In this document: positions 52,047-60,875 of the stretch, piece after piece
Position numbering within the stretch: position 1 is the stretch's first letter
Layout: each line of letters begins with the position of its first letter
NCBI RefSeq assembly: GCF_030295425.1
Contig: NZ_AP027081.1
Span: 3,207,001-3,271,000 of the forward strand
From: Mesoterricola sediminis
Lineage (GTDB): Bacteria > Acidobacteriota > Holophagae > Holophagales > Holophagaceae
Reading direction: 5' to 3'
Length of the DNA: 64,000 bases
The notes under the pieces: generated by a model
Databases searched by the model: none
The model's input: only the letters and a program-made list of their open reading frames with translations
What the model was told of the DNA's origin: nothing
Position numbers and translations under genes: made by a program

Positions 52047-54260
52047 ATGTTCGATATTGAACTGTCGCTGGATCAGCAGATCCTCGCTTCGGGCCGCATC
52101 CGGCCCGCCGTCGTCTTCCCGGAGGCGCTCGACCCGCGGATCATCGAGGCGGCCTGCAACCTCACCCGGTTCGCCCGCCCCGTGTTCCTCGCCACGGAGG
52201 CGGAGGTGCGGGAGGTGATCAGCCGCCAGCTCGGCCACCTTGATCCCACCCGCGTCGCCTTCGCCCTCTCCGAGAGCGCCTTCGTGGACATCACGAAGCG
52301 CCAGGACCTGGTGGAGGCCTTCGCCCGGGACCACGTGGAGGCCTGCCGCGCCGAGGGCCGCGAGATCAGCCTCTTCGACGCCCAGTGCTGGGCCTCCGTG
52401 CCCGTCAACTTCGGCATCATGGCCGTGGCCCACGGGCACGCGGACACCGTCGTGGGCGGCGTGGCCACCGGCGAGAAGGCCTTCTTCCGCCCCATGCTGA
52501 AGCACCTCAAGGCCCAGGAGAACTGCTGCGAGGCGGGCATCTTCGTCCTCCCCGACGAGCATCCGAAGGACATCATCAACCAGAACATCGTGGTCTTCGG
52601 GGACGTGGGCGTGAACGCCGTCATGACCCCCGAGAGCCTCGCCGCCTCCGCCGTGGGTACCTGCGCCATCGCGCGGGACCTCATCCCCGAGTCCGTGCTC
52701 CCCGAGATCAACGGCGCCATCGTCTCCTATTCCAACCGCGGTTCCGACGACGGCCCGGGCGCGGATCTGGTCCGGGAGGCCACCCGCCTCGTGCCGGCCC
52801 TCCTGGAGGAGCGGATCCGCCGCGGCGACCGCTACCGCTCCATCCGGATCCAGGGCGAGGTCAAGGTGAACGTGGCCCTCTCCCAGCGCTCCGCCACCTA
52901 CTACCACGGGGGCCAGGACGTGCAGTGGCCCGGTTCGGCCAACGTCATCATCTGCCCCAACCTGGACATGGGGAACATGCTCTACCACCTCTACGCGACC
53001 CGGTTCCCCGACGCGAAGAAGTTCCCCGTCCTGTTCGGGCTGCGATTCAAGGGCGTGGACCTGGCCATGGACTGCACCCCCGAGGACATCCGCCTGGCGG
53101 TGAAGGCTTCCGTGCTGCGGATGTACAAGTACGGCCAGTGGGAGGAGACCCCGAAGGACACCTTCTTCCGCCGCTACCGCGTCCTCGCCATCAACCCCGG
53201 CTCTACCTCCACCAAGATCGCGATCTACGAAGGCGACAAGGAGCGCGCGACCCAGGAGCTCCAGCACGCCGCCGAGGAGCTGCTGCCCTTCGAGGGCCAG
53301 CCCATCACCAGCCAGTTCGCCTTCCGCAAGGACGCCATCCTCGCCTTCCTCGCCGAAGGCGGCCTGGGCGTCGCGGACCTGGACGCCGTGGCCGGCCGGG
53401 GCGGCCTGCTGTGGCCCCTCGAGCACGGCACCTACCACGTCAATGAGCGCATGGCCGACGACCTGGCCCAGGGCGTCCAGGGCGACCACGCCTCGAACCT
53501 GGGCGGCCTCATCGCCCGGGAGCTGGTGGCCGGCACCGGCAAGCCCGCCTTCATCGTCGACCCGGTCGTGGTGGACGAGGTGCCCGATTTCGCCAAGATC
53601 ACGGGCGTCAAGGCCATCCGGCGGAAGGTGATCAGCCACGCCCTCAACCAGATCGCCACCGCCCGCCGCTACGCCGAGGAGCACGAGACCTTCTACGAGC
53701 GCATCAACGTCATCGTGGCCCACCTGGGCGGCGGCATCTCCGTCGGCGCCCACGTGAAGGGCCACTACCTGGACGTGAACAACGCCCTGGACGGAGAAGG
53801 CCCCTTCACCCCCCAGCGCTCCGGCTCCCTGCCTGTTGGCCAGCTCATCGAGCTCTGCTTCTCCGGCAAGTACACCCGGGACGAGCTGAAGAAGCTGAAC
53901 AAGGGCCGGGGCGGCCTCATCGACCTCCTGGGCACCGCCGACCTGCGGGCCCTGGAGGGCCGCTACCTCGCCGGGGAGGCCGAGGTGATCCAGGTGATGG
54001 ACGCCATGGCCTACCAGATCGCCAAGTGGATCGCCTCCCTCGTGCCCGCCTTCCAGGGCGAGCGGGTGGACCAGGTGCTCCTGACCGGCGGCATGGCCCG
54101 CTGCCGGCCCACCGTGGACTACATCCGGAAGGCCATCGCGGCCATGGGGTGCGGGCTGACCGTGTACCCCGGCGAAAATGAAATGTTCGCCCTGGCCAAG
54201 GGCGCCCTCCGGGTGCTCGCGGGCAAGGAAGCGCCCAAGGACTACCACGGCCGGGCCTGA
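52047..54260 (+). CDS. Fused phosphate acyltransferase-butyrate kinase
   Basis: A 737-residue protein joining two enzymes normally made separately. Residues ~1-375 are a phosphate acetyl/butyryltransferase (PTA_PTB) domain ('IRPAVVFPEALDPRIIEAAC', 'VGGVATGEKAFFRPMLKHLK', 'SANVIICPNLDMGNMLYHLY'). From ~378 it is a butyrate kinase of the ASKHA fold: 'VLAINPGSTSTKIAIYEGD', 'VAGRGGLLWPLEHGTYHVN', 'VIVAHLGGGISVGAHVKG' and 'VDQVLLTGGMARCRPTVDYI'. It would convert acyl-CoA to acyl phosphate and then make ATP plus acid. The ATG at 52047 has AGGAG six bases upstream. No stop or frame change separates the halves. A stand-alone phosphate butyryltransferase is 0.5 kb downstream. Confidence 0.9.
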   Translation: MFDIELSLDQQILASGRIRPAVVFPEALDPRIIEAACNLTRFARPVFLATEAEVREVISRQLGHLDPTRVAFALSESAFVDITKRQDLVEAFARDHVEACRAEGREISLFDAQCWASVPVNFGIMAVAHGHADTVVGGVATGEKAFFRPMLKHLKAQENCCEAGIFVLPDEHPKDIINQNIVVFGDVGVNAVMTPESLAASAVGTCAIARDLIPESVLPEINGAIVSYSNRGSDDGPGADLVREATRLVPALLEERIRRGDRYRSIRIQGEVKVNVALSQRSATYYHGGQDVQWPGSANVIICPNLDMGNMLYHLYATRFPDAKKFPVLFGLRFKGVDLAMDCTPEDIRLAVKASVLRMYKYGQWEETPKDTFFRRYRVLAINPGSTSTKIAIYEGDKERATQELQHAAEELLPFEGQPITSQFAFRKDAILAFLAEGGLGVADLDAVAGRGGLLWPLEHGTYHVNERMADDLAQGVQGDHASNLGGLIARELVAGTGKPAFIVDPVVVDEVPDFAKITGVKAIRRKVISHALNQIATARRYAEEHETFYERINVIVAHLGGGISVGAHVKGHYLDVNNALDGEGPFTPQRSGSLPVGQLIELCFSGKYTRDELKKLNKGRGGLIDLLGTADLRALEGRYLAGEAEVIQVMDAMAYQIAKWIASLVPAFQGERVDQVLLTGGMARCRPTVDYIRKAIAAMGCGLTVYPGENEMFALAKGALRVLAGKEAPKDYHGRA

Positions 54261-54270
54261 AGGCCTTGCA

Positions 54271-54288
54271 GGCGGCGGCGCCGCCGCC
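54271..54288. repeat. 18-bp perfect GC palindrome after the fused kinase gene
   Basis: GGCGGCGGCGCCGCCGCC, ten bases after the stop codon. It can fold as a short hairpin but no T-tract follows. Confidence 0.4.
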
Positions 54289-54371
54289 GCGTAAGGACAG
54301 ATAAAGACTGTGTGCACTTTCGTTACAGATCTTGTGCGTCTCAATCCAGGCTTGAATAATTAATTTCTCCT

Positions 54372-54410
54372 GGGCCCCTCCGGGATCATTGCGAAATCCC
54401 GGGGGGGCCC
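54372..54410. terminator. 15-bp hairpin upstream of the 93-residue gene
   Basis: GGGCCCCTCCGGGAT (54372-54386) pairs with 54396-54410, all Watson-Crick but one G-U, with a 9-base loop. There is no T-run. It may end transcripts of the fused kinase gene or be a leader element of the gene starting at 54470. Confidence 0.5.
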
Positions 54411-54469
54411 TATGTTTGGTATCCCAAGCGGAGGATTCCCTGGATGGCGCCTAGGCGCGGGAGGGTACC

Positions 54470-54751
54470 GTGTCCGTCGAACTGGCGAAGAGCGACTTGA
54501 GCCTGGAGGGCCTGCTCCAGGACGCCGCCCCGCCGTTCCGCCATGCCATCCTGGGGGCCCTGGAACGGGAGGGGTACGAGATCACCCGAGGGATCCCCAA
54601 CCTGCAGCTGCCCCTGGAGATCGACGATTCGATCGGATGGCTGGCGGATGCCCGGTACGGGGACGCATGGTCCCGCCTCCACCGCACGCTGATGCGCGCG
54701 GCGTCGGAGGGGACCCTCGTGGATCTGAGCTACGGGGCTGGCGGGTCCTGA
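54470..54751 (+). CDS. Uncharacterised 93-residue protein
   Basis: Starts at a GTG six bases after GGAGGG. The protein is soluble and helical ('FRHAILGALEREGYEITRGI', 'WSRLHRTLMRAASEGTLVDL'). I recognise no family. A strong hairpin lies about 60 bases upstream. It is convergent with the phosphate butyryltransferase gene. Confidence 0.6.
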   Translation: MSVELAKSDLSLEGLLQDAAPPFRHAILGALEREGYEITRGIPNLQLPLEIDDSIGWLADARYGDAWSRLHRTLMRAASEGTLVDLSYGAGGS

Positions 54752-54789
54752 GGGGGGATTGTTCGCCGCCAGCCCCCGGGGGGGGGGAC

Positions 54790-55695
54790 CTACTTCGCCG
54801 TGAGGGCGGCGAGGGCGATGGAGTAGAGCTTGGTCAGCACGCTGTCCCCGCGGGAGGAGAGGATGCAGGGGGCCTGGGCGCCGGCCACGATGGCCGCGAT
54901 CTCGCAGCCCGCGAGCTTGCTGCTGGTCTTGTAGAAGACGTTGCCCGCGTCGATGTTGGGGAAGACCAGGCAGTCCGCGTCGCCGGCGACCTCGCCCCCG
55001 ACGCCCTTGGTCCGGGCGCATTCGGCGTCGACGGCCACGTCCAGGGCCATGGGGCCGTCCACCCAGGCGCCCTTGATCTGGCCGCGGTCGGCCATCTTGG
55101 CGATGATGGCGGCGTCCACGGTGGGCTGCACCTTGGGCAGGACCTGCTCCGAGGCGGCGATGAGGGCCACCTTGGGGCGGGCGATGCCCAGGGCCTGGGC
55201 GACGCCGACGACGTAGTTGGTGATCGCGATCTTCTCCTTGAGCTCCGGGTAGGGGATGACGGCCACGTCGCCGCAGACCAGGAGCTTGGGGTAGCTGGCG
55301 TGCTCGATGACGGAGACGTGGGAGAGGATGGCGCCGTTGTCCATGAGCCCGGCGTCCTTGTTGAGGATCGCGCGCATGTACTTGTCGGTGCTCACGAGGC
55401 CCTTCATCAGGATCTGGGCCTCCCCGGACTTCACGAGCGCCACGGCCCGGGCCGCGGCCTTGACCTCGGAGGGCTCGTGGATGATGCGGAACTGGGCCGG
55501 GTCGATGCCCAGCTCCCCGCACACCTTGCGGATCACCGCCTCGTCGCCCACGAGGGTGCCGTCGACGATGCCGCGGCCCACGGCGTCGTGGACGGCCTCG
55601 ATGGTGTGGGCGTCGTTGGCGTAGGCGGCGGCGAGCCGGCGCCGGGGCTTGGCTTTCACGGCTTCGAGCATCTGTTCGAGGCGGGTGATGGACAT
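54790..55695 (-). CDS. ptb: Phosphate butyryltransferase
   Basis: A 301-residue acyltransferase exchanging CoA for phosphate on short or branched acyl groups. Landmarks are 'GEAQILMKGLVSTDKYMRAI', 'LVCGDVAVIPYPELKEKIAI', 'AWVDGPMALDVAVDAECART' and 'ADCLVFPNIDAGNVFYKTSS'. Length matches Ptb of clostridia (~300). The nearby fused acyltransferase-kinase supplies a kinase, so two different acyltransferases could feed one kinase activity, perhaps with different acyl chain preference. GGATCC/GGAGG-like sequence precedes the ATG. Confidence 0.9.
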   Translation of the reverse strand: MSITRLEQMLEAVKAKPRRRLAAAYANDAHTIEAVHDAVGRGIVDGTLVGDEAVIRKVCGELGIDPAQFRIIHEPSEVKAAARAVALVKSGEAQILMKGLVSTDKYMRAILNKDAGLMDNGAILSHVSVIEHASYPKLLVCGDVAVIPYPELKEKIAITNYVVGVAQALGIARPKVALIAASEQVLPKVQPTVDAAIIAKMADRGQIKGAWVDGPMALDVAVDAECARTKGVGGEVAGDADCLVFPNIDAGNVFYKTSSKLAGCEIAAIVAGAQAPCILSSRGDSVLTKLYSIALAALTAK

Positions 55696-55772
55696 GGATC
55701 CTCCTGGGGCTCCGGGGATTTTACAATGGGGAAGGCGCGCGCCGATGTGACCGCCGGCATTAGAATGTCGCC

Positions 55773-56408
55773 ATGGACAGATCGACGGCGGTGATCATCG
55801 GGGCGGGACCTGGCATCGGGGCCGCGGCGGCGCGCAGGTTCGCGGCGGAGGGCTTCCGGGTCGCCGCCGTGGTTCGGCCAGGCGGGACCCTGGACCTTCC
55901 GGCGGATGCCCTCCAGGTGGAGGCCGACCTCGCGCGCGAGGGGCAGCTCGGGCCCGCCCTCGCGCGGATCCGCGCCTGGGGCGGCCCCGCACGGGCCGTC
56001 GTCTACAACGCCTCGGCCGGCGCCCCGGGCGGGGCCGAGGCCCTGGACCCGGAGCGCGCGCTGGCGGACCTGAGGGTGAACGTCCTGGCGCCGCTGGAGG
56101 CGGGGCGCTGGGCGGCGGAGGGCATGCGCGCCCTCGGCGGCGGGACCCTGCTCTTCACCGGGGGCGGCCTGGGCCTGGCGCCCAAGGCGGGCATGGCCTC
56201 GGGCTGCCTGGGGAAGGCCGCGCTGCGGAGCCTGGCGCTGAACTTCTCCCTGGAACTGGAACCCGACGGCATCCATGCCGCCACCCTGACGGTCTGCGGC
56301 TTCGTGCAGCCCGGGACCGCCCTCTCCCCCGACCGGGTCGCCGGGGCCCTCTGGGACCTGCACGCCCAGCCCCCGGGGGCCTGGGACAGGGAGCGGGTTC
56401 TGCCTTAG
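55773..56408 (+). CDS. Atypical short-chain dehydrogenase/reductase
   Basis: A 211-residue Rossmann protein with the cofactor loop 'IGAGPGIGAAAARRFAAEGF' and 'NASAGAPGG' in place of NNAG. The usual YxxxK is absent: the region reads 'LFTGGGLGLAPKAGMASGCL' then 'GKAALR', where relatives of this subgroup have Y-A-S-L-S-I-G-K. The Tyr is therefore replaced, which may abolish reductase activity. A TAGAAT box (55761-55766) sits just before the ATG, giving a near-leaderless transcript. Next on the strand is clpS at 27 bases. Confidence 0.72.
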   Translation: MDRSTAVIIGAGPGIGAAAARRFAAEGFRVAAVVRPGGTLDLPADALQVEADLAREGQLGPALARIRAWGGPARAVVYNASAGAPGGAEALDPERALADLRVNVLAPLEAGRWAAEGMRALGGGTLLFTGGGLGLAPKAGMASGCLGKAALRSLALNFSLELEPDGIHAATLTVCGFVQPGTALSPDRVAGALWDLHAQPPGAWDRERVLP

Positions 56409-56435
56409 AATGGACCCGGAGGGCCGGAACCAGGC

Positions 56436-56777
56436 ATGGGCGCACCGGATCAGGACAACGGGTTCACCGGCCAGTCGGGAGTAGGCACCCGCACGGCCCC
56501 TTCGACGCGGCTGCGGCTCACCCCGCCGTCCCTGTGGAAGGTCATTCTCCACAACGACGACTTCACCACCCGGGACTTCGTGGTGCAGATCCTCACCTCG
56601 GTCTTCCGGAAGCCCGAGGCCGAGGCCGTGCGCATCATGATGGACGTCCATCGGAAGGGCACGGGGGTGGCCGGCATCTACCCCTACGACGTGGCGGACA
56701 CCAAGGTGGCCCAGGTCCGGACCCTGGCCGAGGCCCGGGAATTCCCCCTGCTCTGCACCCTGGAACCGGAGGCCTGA
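56436..56777 (+). CDS. clpS: ATP-dependent Clp protease adaptor ClpS
   Basis: A 113-residue N-end-rule adaptor that delivers proteins with bulky N-terminal residues to ClpA(P). After a flexible 30-residue N-terminal tail the core begins 'LWKVILHNDDFTTRDFVVQI', where the Asn-Asp-Asp segment binds the substrate alpha-amino group, and continues 'VHRKGTGVAGIYPYDVADTK'. The clpA gene follows after one base, the standard arrangement. Confidence 0.93.
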   Translation: MGAPDQDNGFTGQSGVGTRTAPSTRLRLTPPSLWKVILHNDDFTTRDFVVQILTSVFRKPEAEAVRIMMDVHRKGTGVAGIYPYDVADTKVAQVRTLAEAREFPLLCTLEPEA

Positions 56778-56778
56778 C

Positions 56779-59091
56779 ATGGCCGTCCCCACCCCCACGA
56801 TCGCGCCCGCGCTGAACCAGGCGATCCAGAAGGCGTTCGCCGCAGCCCGGGAGGCCCGCCACGAGTACCTCACCCTGGAGCACCTCCTCCTGGCCCTCCA
56901 GGAGGACCCCGTCGTCATCGAGGCCGTGGCCGCCTGCGGCGGGGACGCCGCCGAGCTCGCCCGGGAGCTCGACACCTGGCTGAAGGCCCGCCTGGAGGCC
57001 CTGCCCCCGGAGGCCCAGGACAACCCCGTGCCGACCCTCGGCTTCAACCGGGTCATGGAGCACGCCATCCTCCACACCATCTCGGCGGAGCGCGCCACCG
57101 TGGACAGCGGCGCCGTGCTGGTGGCCATCCTCCAGGAGAAGGAGAGCCACGCGGCCTACCTCCTCAAGCGCCACGGCGTGTCCCGCCTGACCCTCCTCCG
57201 CCACCTCTCCCACGGCAAGCCGGGGCGCGACCGCGGCACCGCGCCCGAGGTCCAGGCCGAACCGGAGGGCGAGGGCCAGCCCAAGGACCCCCTCAAGGCC
57301 TACGCCACGGACCTGGTGGCCCGGGCAGCCGCCGGCAAGATCGATCCCCTGGTGGGCCGCGAGGAGGAACTGGAGCGCATCATCCACGTGCTCTGCCGCC
57401 GCCGGAAGAACAACCCCCTGCTGGTGGGCGAGGCGGGCGTCGGCAAGACCGCCATGGCCGAGGGGCTCGCCCTCCGCATCCACGAGGGCCGGGTGCCGGA
57501 CTCCCTCAAGGGGGTCTCCCTCTTCAGCCTGGACATGGGCTCCCTCCTGGCGGGGACCCGCTACCGGGGCGACTTCGAGGAGCGGGTGAAGGCCGTCCTG
57601 GACGCCCTGGCCCGGCATCCCGGGAGCCTCCTCTTCATCGACGAGATCCACACGCTGGTGGGCGCGGGCGCCGTGAGCGGCGGCTCCATGGACGCCTCCA
57701 ACCTCCTCAAGCCCATCCTCGCCAGCGGCGACCTGCGCTGCATCGGGGCGACCACCTTCCAGGAGGCCAAGTCCAGCATCGAGCGGGACCGCCCCCTGGC
57801 GCGGCGCTTCCAGAAGGTGGAGATCAACGAGCCGTCCGAGGCCGACAGCGTGGCCATCCTCAGGGGCCTCCGCCCCCGCTACGAGGCCCACCACGGGGTC
57901 CGCTACCCCGACGACGTCCTCGAGGCCGCCGTCAAGCTCTCCAGCCGGTTCCTGCGGGACCTGGCCCTGCCCGACAAGGCCATCGACGTCCTCGACGAGG
58001 CGGGCGCGGCCCTCAAGCTCGCGCCGGGCCGCAAGCGCCGCAAGGTGGCCGTCGCCGACGTCGAGGCGGTGGTGGCGCGGATGGCGCGCATGCCGCTCCA
58101 GTCCGTGGGCGCCGACGACCGGGAGAAGCTCGCCGGCCTCGAGGAGGGGCTGCGCGCCGTGCTCTTCGGGCAGGACGAGGCCGTGGCCAAGGTCTGCTCC
58201 GCCATCAAGCTCTCCCGCTCCGGGCTGCGCGGCCACGACCGGCCCGTGGGTTCGTTCCTGTTCGCCGGCCCCACGGGCGTCGGCAAGACCGAGCTCGCCA
58301 AGCAGCTCGCCAAGAGCCTGGAGGTGGCCTTCCTGCGCTTCGACATGTCGGAGTACATGGAGAAGCACGCCGTGAGCCGCCTCATCGGGGCCCCGCCGGG
58401 CTACGTGGGCTTCGAGGACGGGGGCCTGCTGGTGGACGCGGTCCGCCGGAACCCCCACGCCGTCCTGCTCCTGGACGAGATCGAGAAGGCCCACCCGGAC
58501 ATCTACGCCATCCTCCTGCAGGTCATGGACCACGCGACCCTCACCGACAACCACGGCCGGCGCGCGGATTTCCGCCACGTCACCCTCATCCTGACGACGA
58601 ACGCCGGGGCCCGGAACCTGAGCCAGCGCATGGTCGGCTTCGGGGAGGCCGGGACGGGCGGGAGCGCGCGGGGCTCCCTGGAGAAGGCCTTCTCCCCCGA
58701 ATTCCGCAACCGCCTGGACGCCATCGTCACCTTCGGTCCCCTGGGCCGGGCGGAGATCCTGCGGGTCGTCGACAAGAACCTCCGGGAGCTCCAGGCCCTG
58801 CTGGACGAGAAGGGGGTCCAGCTGGAGGTCGCCCCCGAGGCCCGGGGCTGGCTGGCCGATCGCGGCTACGATCCCGCCTTCGGCGCCCGCCCCATGGCCC
58901 GGGTCATCGAGGAGCACGTGAAGCGCCCCCTGGCCGATCAGATCCTCTTCGGGGACCTCAAGGCCGGTGGCCGCGCGGTCGTGACCCTGGGCCCGGCCGG
59001 CTTGGCCATCGCGGCCGAGGGAGGCGCCTACTGTTCGTCGGCGGAAGGTCCGTACAGGGCGGGAACGGGGACGTCGAGAAGGCGCAGGTAG
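56779..59091 (+). CDS. clpA: ATP-dependent Clp protease ATP-binding subunit ClpA
   Basis: A 770-residue Hsp100 unfoldase that feeds ClpP. The N-terminal Clp_N repeats (~1-150) are followed by AAA1 (Walker A '[13 protein letters not shown]', '[20 protein letters not shown]') and AAA2 (Walker A '[15 protein letters not shown]', '[20 protein letters not shown]'). The short middle region with no long coiled coil distinguishes it from ClpB. The C-terminus ends with an arginine run. Its last 64 bases overlap the convergent DinB-family gene. ClpP is not in the window. Confidence 0.94.
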   Translation: MAVPTPTIAPALNQAIQKAFAAAREARHEYLTLEHLLLALQEDPVVIEAVAACGGDAAELARELDTWLKARLEALPPEAQDNPVPTLGFNRVMEHAILHTISAERATVDSGAVLVAILQEKESHAAYLLKRHGVSRLTLLRHLSHGKPGRDRGTAPEVQAEPEGEGQPKDPLKAYATDLVARAAAGKIDPLVGREEELERIIHVLCRRRKNNPLLVGEAGVGKTAMAEGLALRIHEGRVPDSLKGVSLFSLDMGSLLAGTRYRGDFEERVKAVLDALARHPGSLLFIDEIHTLVGAGAVSGGSMDASNLLKPILASGDLRCIGATTFQEAKSSIERDRPLARRFQKVEINEPSEADSVAILRGLRPRYEAHHGVRYPDDVLEAAVKLSSRFLRDLALPDKAIDVLDEAGAALKLAPGRKRRKVAVADVEAVVARMARMPLQSVGADDREKLAGLEEGLRAVLFGQDEAVAKVCSAIKLSRSGLRGHDRPVGSFLFAGPTGVGKTELAKQLAKSLEVAFLRFDMSEYMEKHAVSRLIGAPPGYVGFEDGGLLVDAVRRNPHAVLLLDEIEKAHPDIYAILLQVMDHATLTDNHGRRADFRHVTLILTTNAGARNLSQRMVGFGEAGTGGSARGSLEKAFSPEFRNRLDAIVTFGPLGRAEILRVVDKNLRELQALLDEKGVQLEVAPEARGWLADRGYDPAFGARPMARVIEEHVKRPLADQILFGDLKAGGRAVVTLGPAGLAIAAEGGAYCSSAEGPYRAGTGTSRRRR

Positions 59092-59531
59092 ACCGTCAGC
59101 TGGGCCCGGTGGTGGATCGCGTGGTTGAGGATGAAGCCGCGCACGACGGCGATCCGGGGCATGGCGAAGAGGACCTTGCCGTGCTCCTTGCCGCTCCAGA
59201 TCACCTGGAAGTCGCTGTCGGAGGCGCGGCCGATGGCCTCGGCGCCCCGCTTCACCCCTTCGTCCAGGGTGGCCAGCATGCCGGCCACGGTGTCGCTGGG
59301 CTTGGGCAGGCTCGCCATCGTTTCCGGCAGCCCGAAGTCCATCTCCGTGGTGGCGAGGGTGCCCACGGCCCAGGAGGGCATGCCCGCGAGGTGGTTGGCC
59401 AGTTCACCGAGGGTGAAGGACTTGGGATGGGGCCGGAAATCCAGCCGGCCTTCGGGGATGCGTTCGATCACCCGGCGGAGGCCCGCCATTTCGTGCTCGA
59501 ACTCGGGGAGGATGGTCGCTGCGATGCCCAT
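59028..59531 (-). CDS. DinB family protein
   Basis: About 167 residues from the ATG at 59531, chosen because AAGGAGG lies four bases before it. A four-helix DinB/YfiT fold with a metal-binding His triad: 'SFTLGELANHLAGMPSWAVG' and the later '[20 protein letters not shown]'. Many relatives are bacillithiol- or mycothiol-dependent transferases, which is notable with a bacilliredoxin at 6.4 kb, but the thiol used is inference. It overlaps clpA tail to tail. Confidence 0.85.
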   Translation of the reverse strand: MGIAATILPEFEHEMAGLRRVIERIPEGRLDFRPHPKSFTLGELANHLAGMPSWAVGTLATTEMDFGLPETMASLPKPSDTVAGMLATLDEGVKRGAEAIGRASDSDFQVIWSGKEHGKVLFAMPRIAVVRGFILNHAIHHRAQLTVYLRLLDVPVPALYGPSADEQ

Positions 59532-59666
59532 GGGGCCTCCTTGAAGATCCCCAATGTGGCGAATAAAAGGCGAACAGTCAAGCCCTCTTTCCGTAAATTC
59601 GGACGGGATTCCCGGCCAGGTCACGGAAATCGATGGAAAAAACCAGGATGGCCAGGAACCCCCGCC

Positions 59667-60179
59667 TCAGCGCCGGCCGCCGGTGATGGCGATGGGCAGG
59701 TCCATGGCCCGCCAGGCCCGCAGGCCCCCCTTCAGGGGCCGCACCCACCGGTAGCCCCGGGCCTCCAGGAGCAGGGCCGCCTGGTGGGAGAGCTTGTCGT
59801 TCCAGTCCACGAGGACCACGAGCTGCTTGGTGTCGGCCACGTGGGCGCCGATGTGCTTCACCAGCCCGGCCAGGGGGATGTTGAGCGCGCCCCGCACATG
59901 CCCCTTGGGCCCATGGAACTCCGCCTCGGTGCGCACGTCGACCACCGCGGGGGGCTGCCCCGGGTTGAGCTGCACCAGGTCGATGGGCAGCAGCACCTCG
60001 TGGGCGCGCGCCCGGCGCCAGGACTGGAAGTCGGGCAGCTTGAGGACGGCCAGCACGAGGAGCAGGAGGATGCCGAACCCCAGGGGCGCCAGGAACTCGG
60101 GCCGGCTGGTCCAGCCGGCGGCTGTGACGGGCGTGGCCTCCTGGATCATGGCCATCAGGACTGCGGGGGGGACTACCAT
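59667..60179 (-). CDS. Membrane-anchored rhodanese-like protein without catalytic cysteine
   Basis: About 170 residues from the ATG at 60179, after GGAGG. One membrane segment ('APLGFGILLLLVLAVLK') is followed by a rhodanese domain (~70-165): 'VVDVRTEAEFHGPKGHVRGA', 'NIPLAGLVKHIGAHVADTKQ' and 'LLEARGYRWVRPLKGGLRAW'. Where an active rhodanese has C-x-x-G-x-R, this one reads 'VLVDWNDKLSHQAA', so it cannot form a persulfide. It is probably a binding or scaffolding version. Confidence 0.82.
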   Translation of the reverse strand: MVVPPAVLMAMIQEATPVTAAGWTSRPEFLAPLGFGILLLLVLAVLKLPDFQSWRRARAHEVLLPIDLVQLNPGQPPAVVDVRTEAEFHGPKGHVRGALNIPLAGLVKHIGAHVADTKQLVVLVDWNDKLSHQAALLLEARGYRWVRPLKGGLRAWRAMDLPIAITGGRR

Positions 60180-60265
60180 GGATGCCTCCGGGACCGGTCC
60201 TGCCCGCGAGGGGCTGCCGGGGACGACCCCCCGGACCGGAACCGGCCTGATGTCATTTGCGGTAC

Positions 60266-60271
60266 TATAAT
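60266..60271 (+). promoter_or_regulatory. Consensus -10 box of the Ig-like lipoprotein gene
   Basis: TATAAT 13 bases before the start codon; no good -35 at the right distance. The leader would be only a few bases long. Confidence 0.4.
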
Positions 60272-60284
60272 CGAGGAAGAACGC

Positions 60285-60866
60285 ATGATGCATGTCCGTA
60301 TGTGGTTTCTGGGTGCCGCCGCGGCGCTGGCCGTCTCCTGCGGGGGAGGCCGGGACGAGGGATTCCTCGCCGTGGAGCCCGCGACGCCGGCCGTTTCCGT
60401 GGGCGAGACCGTCGTCCTCACCGCGCTCCCGCCCTCCGACTGGAGCGGCGAGGTGGAATGGGAGGTCCAGGGCCTCTACGGCGGAGGGCTCCTCCAGAGC
60501 CGCGGCCTGCGGGTGACCTACGTGCCGCCCGCGGCGGCCGGGACCTACACGGTGAACCTCAGGGCCACCGGCGCCGACGGCCGCGTCCACAAGCAGGCCG
60601 TGGAGGTGCGGGTCCTGGGGAGCGCGGCCATCGAGCCGGCCTCGGCCCGGGTGCTCCCGGGCGCCTCCGTGCAGTTCCGGGCCGTCCTCAAGGGCGTCCC
60701 CCGGGAGGCCGTCGTGTGGGCGGTGACGGAGGAGGGCGGCGGCGAGATCGGCCCCGACGGGCGCTACACGGCGCCCCAGTGCCCCGGCACCTACCACGTG
60801 ACCGCCGCCGCCGGCCAGGACGGGGCAACGGCGGCCACCGCCGTGGTGACGGTGGCCCCCCGCTGA
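60285..60866 (+). CDS. Lipoprotein with Ig-like domains
   Basis: About 193 residues from the ATG at 60285, after GAGGAAG; a second ATG follows directly. A lipobox 'LAVSC' gives a lipidated N-terminus, followed by 'GGGRDEG'. Two Ig-like (BIG2/Ig-fold) repeats follow: 'ATPAVSVGETVVLTALPPSD' with 'GTYTVNLRATGADGRVHKQA', and 'PASARVLPGASVQFRAVLKG' with 'CPGTYHVTAAAGQDGA'. It is probably a surface or outer-membrane-anchored protein. Function unknown. Confidence 0.8.
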   Translation: MMHVRMWFLGAAAALAVSCGGGRDEGFLAVEPATPAVSVGETVVLTALPPSDWSGEVEWEVQGLYGGGLLQSRGLRVTYVPPAAAGTYTVNLRATGADGRVHKQAVEVRVLGSAAIEPASARVLPGASVQFRAVLKGVPREAVVWAVTEEGGGEIGPDGRYTAPQCPGTYHVTAAAGQDGATAATAVVTVAPR

Positions 60867-60875
60867 CGCCCGGAA

